DNA from: Phormidium ambiguum IAM M-71 | GTDB lineage: Bacteria > Cyanobacteriota > Cyanobacteriia > Cyanobacteriales > Aerosakkonemataceae | DNA: 49,272 nucleotides | Direction of reading: 5' to 3' | NCBI RefSeq assembly: GCF_001904725.1 | Contig: NZ_MRCE01000046.1 | Location: 1 to 49,272 of the forward strand | In this document: piece by piece, positions 44,568 to 49,272 of the stretch | Layout: every line of letters begins with the position of its first letter | Position numbering within the stretch: the first letter of the stretch is position 1 | Notes under the pieces: generated by a model | What the model was told of the DNA's origin: nothing | Databases searched by the model: none | What the model saw: the letters and a program-made list of their open reading frames with translations, nothing else | Program-made: the position numbers and the translations under genes

Positions 44568-45569
44568 TTACTCAGGAATTTGCAAATCTGATAAATATTT
44601 GGCACTTTCTTCTGGAAGAGATGGATTAATATACATCCCACTTCCCAACTCAAAACCAGCAGTAATGCCCAAACGAGGAATTATTGCTATATACCAGTGA
44701 AAATAATCCTTAGCAAAGGAATCAGTAGGAAGAGAACGAATAGAATAGTTATAATCAGGATTATTTAAACCATAATATAATTTCGCCAACACAGTTTTCA
44801 AAGTAACAGCAAGATCGGCAACTTCTGCATCAGTAATTTCATCAAAAGACGAACTATGACGCAGGGGGAAAATCCATATATGAAAAGGAGAAAGTGCCGC
44901 ATAAGGGATAAAGGCAACAAAGTGTTCGCTCTTTAAAATAATTCTTTTATCTGTGGCTATTTCTTCTCTCACAGTTTGGCAAAACAAGCATTCTCCCGTA
45001 TCATCAAAAAATCGAATTGCCTCTTCAATCCGAACCCTAATTTGTGTTGGCACAATAGGAGTAGCTGCGATTTGTGAATGCGGGTGTTCTAAGGAAGTTC
45101 CTGCTTTTTCGCCATGATTTTTGAAAATTATAATGGCGCGAATTCGGCGATCTTTTCTAATTTCTTGATACCGTTGTCGATACAAAAAAATAATATTGGC
45201 TACATCTTCCACAGGTAATAAAGCTGTAGTTAAATCATGGCGAGGATGTTCAATCAATACTTCGTGAATGCCTACGGCTTCCACAGAACGATACATTCCT
45301 TGAATTGTCATTATCGGCTCGCCTTCACTGACTAAGGCGGGAAATTTATTAGGAACAGAGCGTACTTTCCAACCATTTCCATCACTAATTCGACCACATT
45401 CAATTGGTGTACGTTCTTCATTTCCGGCGCAAAATGGACAGTTAGCACTGTATTGTGGTAAGACAATTTTAGATGGTTTTGGTGTAAGTAATTCATGGGG
45501 TCTTTTTGCTCTATCAGTAGCAATAATTACCCAATCTCTAGTAATTAAGTTACGTCTGATTTCTGGCAT
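44568..45569 (-). CDS. galT: Galactose-1-phosphate uridylyltransferase
   Basis: 333 residues from MPEIRRNLITRDWVIIATD; an upstream start at 45629 adds 20 poorly matching residues. CPFCAGNEERTP provides a zinc site, and EHPHSQIAATPIVP contains the His-Pro-His catalytic triad with the uridylylated histidine. A second HIT-like half ends HWYIAIIPRLG. It exchanges UMP between UDP-glucose and galactose-1-phosphate. No other Leloir-pathway gene is nearby. Confidence 0.92.
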   Translation of the reverse strand: MPEIRRNLITRDWVIIATDRAKRPHELLTPKPSKIVLPQYSANCPFCAGNEERTPIECGRISDGNGWKVRSVPNKFPALVSEGEPIMTIQGMYRSVEAVGIHEVLIEHPRHDLTTALLPVEDVANIIFLYRQRYQEIRKDRRIRAIIIFKNHGEKAGTSLEHPHSQIAATPIVPTQIRVRIEEAIRFFDDTGECLFCQTVREEIATDKRIILKSEHFVAFIPYAALSPFHIWIFPLRHSSSFDEITDAEVADLAVTLKTVLAKLYYGLNNPDYNYSIRSLPTDSFAKDYFHWYIAIIPRLGITAGFELGSGMYINPSLPEESAKYLSDLQIPE

Positions 45570-45669
45570 ATTTTTAAGATTTGTTTGACAAATTTGCAAT
45601 TTGTATAGTAGAGGAGAAAAATACTCCAAACCTACGTTATCTCTGAATTTTTATTTATGCAACAAAGAA

Positions 45670-45693
45670 GCCCACGACGAATAATCGTGGGGC
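45670..45693 (-). terminator. Hairpin after the GST gene
   Basis: CCCACGA (45671-45677) and TCGTGGG (45685-45691) form a 7-bp stem just past the GST stop on the minus strand, then TTCTTTGTT. A similar CCCACGAC sequence occurs in IS200/IS605 ends, so a decayed IS end is an alternative. Confidence 0.55.
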
Positions 45694-45739
45694 ATTCAAT
45701 TTCCGATTTTGCTTTTTGGATTTTCGGTTGATTTTCTGG

Positions 45740-46294
45740 TTATCGCTGCATTGATTTTTGAAAAGCGGGGCGCTCTGTCACCCGTTTCATATAATCTAGA
45801 ACAGCTGGATATGGACTGAGATCGACTTCTTTCAACATCATTGGAATGAAAGCTAAAAGCGATCCTACTGCTACATCGGCGACAGTAAACTCTTCACCTA
45901 GTAAATAAGGTTGTTTTTCCCAGATTGTATTTAATGCAGTCATGAGGCGGGGCATTTCCCGATCGCGGTTTGCCTCCACAAACACCCCAGTCCCTAGTGT
46001 AGCGTTAGCAAACAACACCCACTGAGTCAGCGTCGCTTTATACTCTGGGGAACTAGGCAAATTGCCGTACTTTTCCGCGAGATATAGCAGAATCGCCCCT
46101 GATTCCCAAAGTTGAAAATCTCCATCCACAATAGCCGGAACTTTTCCGATGGGGTTAATGGCTAAATACTCAGGTTGTTTGTGTTCCCCATTTTTCATGT
46201 CTAACAAGACAAACTCATAAGGAACACCCAGTTCTTCTAAATACCATTTCACAATTGCTGCCCGACTAAAGGCACCGCCGTATAGTTTCAACAT
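45740..46294 (-). CDS. Glutathione S-transferase family protein
   Basis: 184 residues. An N-terminal thioredoxin fold (LYGGAFSRAAIVKWYLEELG, then KVPAIVDGDFQLWESGAILL, with the glutathione-binding VPA and E-S pair) is followed by an all-helical C-terminal domain with LLGEEFTVADVAVGSLL. It conjugates glutathione to electrophiles or reduces peroxides. It starts 24 bases after the 154-residue unknown gene, so the pair is likely an operon. Confidence 0.9.
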   Translation of the reverse strand: MLKLYGGAFSRAAIVKWYLEELGVPYEFVLLDMKNGEHKQPEYLAINPIGKVPAIVDGDFQLWESGAILLYLAEKYGNLPSSPEYKATLTQWVLFANATLGTGVFVEANRDREMPRLMTALNTIWEKQPYLLGEEFTVADVAVGSLLAFIPMMLKEVDLSPYPAVLDYMKRVTERPAFQKSMQR

Positions 46295-46317
46295 TTTGGT
46301 TAAAATCAGTAACTCAG

Positions 46318-46782
46318 TTAAAGTGTTTTATGGGTATATTCGTGTTGTTTGACATTATCCTCATTACGAATAATTCGCTGAGAATTTAATACCCGCTTCC
46401 GTTCTACAGAGTAATTAAAATCTTGGCGAATTGTACCTTGGGGGATATGGGATTGAGCAGCAGGACGACTTTTGTAAGTCCGCGCAGCTGCGATCGCTCT
46501 TTCCCCAAATTCATCACAAAATTGAGCATCCGCCGGAAAATCTGCTGGTAACTGTGGCACATCACTGGGTAAAATCGCTCCCAGCGTAGTCGCACCAGCA
46601 AACTGATACGAAGTCGGTATTCCTTTAATCAAGGCTTCTAGCGCCGCCGAAGGAATAGGTTCCACCACAGAAACCTGATGTACTTCCCCATCAGCTTTCA
46701 GAAAGCAAGTTGCTAGTCCCAAAACTACATAATCATCGGCTGAAACATCAGGAGCTTTAGCATTTAAAAAAGCACTTGTCAT
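46318..46782 (-). CDS. Conserved-looking protein upstream of GST, unknown function
   Basis: 154 residues, not recognised. The first half (YVVLGLATCFLKADGEVHQV, then PIPSAALEALIKGIPTSYQF) appears globular. The last 50 residues are polar and charged. A CF...KADGEVHQV pattern hints at a small-molecule or regulatory domain, without a name. Likely cotranscribed with the GST. Confidence 0.72.
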   Translation of the reverse strand: MTSAFLNAKAPDVSADDYVVLGLATCFLKADGEVHQVSVVEPIPSAALEALIKGIPTSYQFAGATTLGAILPSDVPQLPADFPADAQFCDEFGERAIAAARTYKSRPAAQSHIPQGTIRQDFNYSVERKRVLNSQRIIRNEDNVKQHEYTHKTL

Positions 46783-47337
46783 GGTAATCTCACATTAAGC
46801 AACAAAGATATCTAGTAAAGTCAAATTGCTAGTTACAAATATTAATGATTTACTCCTTTCCCTGGTGGTGTGAGGAAACCGATTCCAAGTCCCTCGTTAA
46901 ATAGCGTATCATCGTCTATCTTTCCCTAGTTCAGAAAAATCAGAGGAGAATTTCAGACTAATTTAACGAGAGCAAAAATCACTAGCAATTTAAAATTATT
47001 AGACCTTCTATCCGTTTGGATCTTACCTTGTTCAGGGGACATCAAACTTTCCGGAGCGAAGAGAGTCATACCAGTAAAGATGTCTAATTAAGTTGGAAAT
47101 GGTTGCATCTACTCCTATTTCAGGAATGCTACCGATCCAACCTGTAGTTTGTACTCAGTGGACAACTGCCAAAAGTGACCACTAATTTTAATCCTCTCTG
47201 AACTTATCACTGCCAATGACAGTCTTTATTACTAAAGACACATCTACAAGTGACACAACAGATAGAGAGATTTTGAGTCACGAGTTTCTAAATTGATAGG
47301 TGTGGAACCAAATTTAGCGTAGGGGATTGTAGGTCAG
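46783..47337. other. Long noncoding gap before the TPR gene
   Basis: About 555 bases between divergent genes. I see no ORF, no clear hairpin terminator and no repeat of the families found elsewhere. It could hold promoters and a leader for the TPR gene; a leader RNA cannot be excluded. Confidence 0.55.
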
Positions 47338-48072
47338 ATGAACACCAGCTATTTTGTAGATAACCAAGACTGTTTTCAGCATCCCGCCTGCTCGAATATT
47401 CCATTAGCAAACAAGGCTTACTACCCTAACCGATCTGATTGTGTAAGTCAAGACGGTAACTCTTCAGCTACAGCGAGTTTGGCATCCACTCAGGTAGAAC
47501 TAGAAACTAGTCTGCGGAAATTAGCCCAACAAAAGGTGCGTCAAGGTAATTATGCGGAAGCGATCGCAATTATTAATTGTTTGCTTGCTCGTCATCCCAA
47601 TAACGCCAACGACTACAATAATCGTGGATTTATTTATTACCAAAGCGGTGAATTAGATGCAGCTTTGGCGGATTATAACAAAGCGATTCAAATCAATCCT
47701 GACTTGGCAGCTGCTTACAATAACCGCGCTAATTACTATGCTGCAAAAAAACAGTTAGTCAAAGCGATCGCAGATTATGACCGCGCGATCGATCTTAACC
47801 CGCTTCATGTTCGCGCTTTAATTAATCGGGGCATTACCTTTAGAGACTTAAAAATGTACGATCGGGCCCTAGAAAACTTCGACTTTGCCTTAAGATTAGG
47901 ACAACTCCAAGGTCACGCTTGGGCGGAACGCGGACGTACTCACCATCTACGTGGCGACTGGAATTATGCGATCGCCGATTATCGCCGTGCCCTCTCCTTC
48001 TTCCCCGAAGGTCGCCAAAAACAGCAAATTCAAACTTTTATCGACGAATTACTTCAGCCCTTCGACTTTTAG
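47338..48072 (+). CDS. Tetratricopeptide-repeat protein
   Basis: 244 residues. Residues about 55-235 hold five 34-residue TPR units, clearest at NDYNNRGFIYYQSGELDAAL, ADYNKAIQINPDLAAAYNNR, ADYDRAIDLNPLHVRALINR and LRGDWNYAIADYRRALSFFP. TPRs form a helical scaffold for protein binding. The N-terminus is serine/threonine/asparagine-rich and has no signal peptide. Partner unknown. Confidence 0.92.
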   Translation: MNTSYFVDNQDCFQHPACSNIPLANKAYYPNRSDCVSQDGNSSATASLASTQVELETSLRKLAQQKVRQGNYAEAIAIINCLLARHPNNANDYNNRGFIYYQSGELDAALADYNKAIQINPDLAAAYNNRANYYAAKKQLVKAIADYDRAIDLNPLHVRALINRGITFRDLKMYDRALENFDFALRLGQLQGHAWAERGRTHHLRGDWNYAIADYRRALSFFPEGRQKQQIQTFIDELLQPFDF

Positions 48073-48135
48073 CTCAAACCGGAAGGGTGTCGCTATTGCC
48101 CCCCTTTTCCCGATCGAGCTAAAACAATCAGTCGC

Positions 48136-48537
48136 TTAATCTAGCTCCTGAACATCTTTGTTATCTTTATTCAGCAAAACAATTTGACGGCGTGCCGGAT
48201 CAACTAAATGACTCTGTTCGCGCATAATATTTTTTGCTTCTTGCGGATCGGAAGTGCGCTTATACTCAGTCTGCAAGCGACTAACCCGCTGCTCAGCTTC
48301 TTTAACTTCAAACCTAATTTCTTGTAACTTGGTTTGTATTGATTGGTGATAAGGCAATAAATGTACCAAGCTAGAAACTGCTATTCCAGAAATAATAACA
48401 TTAACTGCTAATTTAACAGTTGTTTCGACAGCCAGTGCGCCACTACGCTGAGGTCGTAACTGTCGCACTTTTTGTCGAACAACCTTTGGAGATTGTACAG
48501 ATTCGAGATGTGGTCTTGACGGTTGAATTGCGTTCAT
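48136..48537 (-). CDS. FtsL/DivIC-like single-pass membrane protein
   Basis: 133 residues. A basic N-terminus (residues 1-35), one transmembrane helix (about 39-63, ETTVKLAVNVIISGIAVSSLVHLL region) and an external coiled coil (about 67-125, rich in E, Q, K, L). This is the layout of the divisome proteins FtsL and FtsB/DivIC. Sequence identity to them is not evident, so the resemblance is topological only. Confidence 0.75.
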   Translation of the reverse strand: MNAIQPSRPHLESVQSPKVVRQKVRQLRPQRSGALAVETTVKLAVNVIISGIAVSSLVHLLPYHQSIQTKLQEIRFEVKEAEQRVSRLQTEYKRTSDPQEAKNIMREQSHLVDPARRQIVLLNKDNKDVQELD

Positions 48538-48634
48538 GATCCTGAAAAGCTTTTTTCCTAAACTACAACCAGGGCTAAGTCGCTAAGGAAATGGAAAGCC
48601 GATCGCTCATACCTAACTGAGATGGTGACATTCC

Positions 48635-48865
48635 TCAATCCAATAAACTGAAGTTGGCATATCTCCCAGTACGGTAGGAAGCTAGCAGCACGGTATATCC
48701 TAGCAGTTGATTGCAGCTAGTGCCAGACTGTTTACAATATTTGTTCCTAATCTTGAGAACACCGCACTCAATTACCTCAGATACCCTTGCCACCACTTCC
48801 AGCTTGTAGATGCCCCAGACAAAATTTACCCTTGAAAAGGACTCTTGAGAAGCAAAAGACAACAT
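48635..48865 (-). CDS. Possible small protein, uncertain
   Basis: 76 residues from the ATG at 48865. No family recognised. It has mixed hydrophobic/charged segments (SRVNFVWGIYKLEVVARVSE) and two cysteines, but no ribosome-binding site and no neighbour in an operon. It could be a chance frame. Confidence 0.3.
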   Translation of the reverse strand: MLSFASQESFSRVNFVWGIYKLEVVARVSEVIECGVLKIRNKYCKQSGTSCNQLLGYTVLLASYRTGRYANFSLLD

Positions 48866-48936
48866 CAAGGCATTAAGATACCCTTTTGCTACCTTTAGCT
48901 TCCCAAAAATCCTAGATTTCCCTAAACGGGAGTTGC

Positions 48937-49032
48937 TTATTTGTACAGTTCTGTAGCAAGACGGAAAGCGAGAATTCCCGGAATCAACGCTACAACAAGG
49001 GCTACAAAAACTTGGGTATCAGAAATAGACAT
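48937..49032 (-). CDS. psaM: Photosystem I subunit XII
   Basis: 31 residues beginning MSISDTQVFVALVVALIPGI and ending LAFRLATELYK, essentially the known PsaM protein: a single transmembrane helix in photosystem I, involved in trimer contacts. The start at 49032 is decided by AGGAG at 49042-49046 (minus strand), nine bases upstream; the ATG at 49041 has no room for a ribosome-binding site. A longer frame that opens at 49197 runs through G-rich repeat sequence and is not real. Confidence 0.96.
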   Translation of the reverse strand: MSISDTQVFVALVVALIPGILAFRLATELYK

Positions 49033-49129
49033 ACTGCTCATCTCCTGATTTAGGGTTGTTCGTTCACCAATTTCCGTCAAAGTACCCCCTTTTTGGAATA
49101 CTTTGTAACAAGTCGCAATAAATCGGGGC

Positions 49130-49193
49130 GTGGGGAGGTGGGGAGGTGGGGGGCAGGGGAGCAGGGGGGCAGGGGAGCAGGGGGGCAGGGGGG
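49130..49193. repeat. GGGGCAGGGGAGCA low-complexity tract
   Basis: Irregular tandem GGGGCAGGGGAGCAGGGG units on the plus strand, upstream of psaM. Its complement resembles the CCCCTCTGCC tract at 6913. Confidence 0.85.
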
Positions 49194-49225
49194 ACAAGAA
49201 GACTTTTACTTTTTACTATTTCTTA

Positions 49226-49272
49226 CCTTCTGCCTTCTGCCTTCTGCCTTCTGCCTTTCTTACCTTCTGCCT
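49226..49272. repeat. GCCTTCT heptamer array (reverse complement of AGAAGGC)
   Basis: Four heptamers (CCTTCTG units) at 49226-49256 and another at 49263-49272, the reverse complement of the array at the window start. The array may continue past the edge. Confidence 0.93.

Noticed and set aside
48937-49197. Extended 86-codon form of psaM
   Set aside because: The first 52 residues come from the G-rich tract and its flank; the PsaM family is about 31 residues and the AGGAG spacing selects 49032.

Overview
The window is chromosomal DNA from a cyanobacterium, most likely a filamentous one. The evidence is gene content plus DNA style: psaM (photosystem I subunit XII), a small ssl1498-type light-harvesting-like protein, a BciB-type divinyl reductase, the cyanobacterial fbp-tal-zwf-opcA cluster, many HIP1 octamers (GCGATCGC), and tandem heptamer repeats of the STRR kind. 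No rRNA, tRNA or CRISPR array was found.

Layout. 1-4850: an HTH-GrpE fusion, a partner-switching set (STAS antagonist, REC-PP2C phosphatase, RsbW-like kinase), a DUF1350 hydrolase, a small unknown protein and a GIY-YIG protein. 5026-11215: sdhA, a small membrane protein, a metallophosphoesterase, a candidate 6S-like RNA, a small kinase-like protein and the ssl1498-type gene. 11789-17302: two unknown coiled-coil proteins, a PIN toxin-antitoxin pair, bciB, a secreted protein, cysE and a PPOX-type flavoprotein. 17434-21218: an adenosylcobalamin-dependent ribonucleotide reductase gene carrying both an intein and a group I intron. 21293-22885: a small protein and an IS200/IS605-type element with tnpB. 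23153-29417: the oxidative pentose phosphate cluster (fbp, tal, an unexpected DNA-binding-like coiled-coil gene, zwf, opcA). 29521-35991: cobB with repeat-derived insertions, a PYROXD2-like oxidoreductase, a repeat-rich gap and alaS. 36300-49272: a VanZ-like protein, a zinc-ribbon protein, gatB, a large hybrid histidine kinase, argJ, galT, a GST, a TPR protein, an FtsL-like membrane protein and psaM.

How parts work together. fbp, tal, zwf and opcA cover sugar-phosphate recycling and NADPH production in the dark. The STAS, PP2C and RsbW-like genes at 1054-3317 have the three roles needed for an anti-sigma-type switch. CobB makes a cobalamin precursor, and the class II ribonucleotide reductase needs adenosylcobalamin.

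The most notable feature is the density of selfish or repetitive DNA. The reductase gene is interrupted at both RNA and protein level. A palindromic repeat family built on GACAGGCAAGATGCCTGTC is translated in two places inside CobB, and it also forms the ends of a 218-base inverted-repeat element before alaS. AGAAGGC heptamer tracts, often next to pyrimidine-rich tracts, recur at seven or more intergenic sites.
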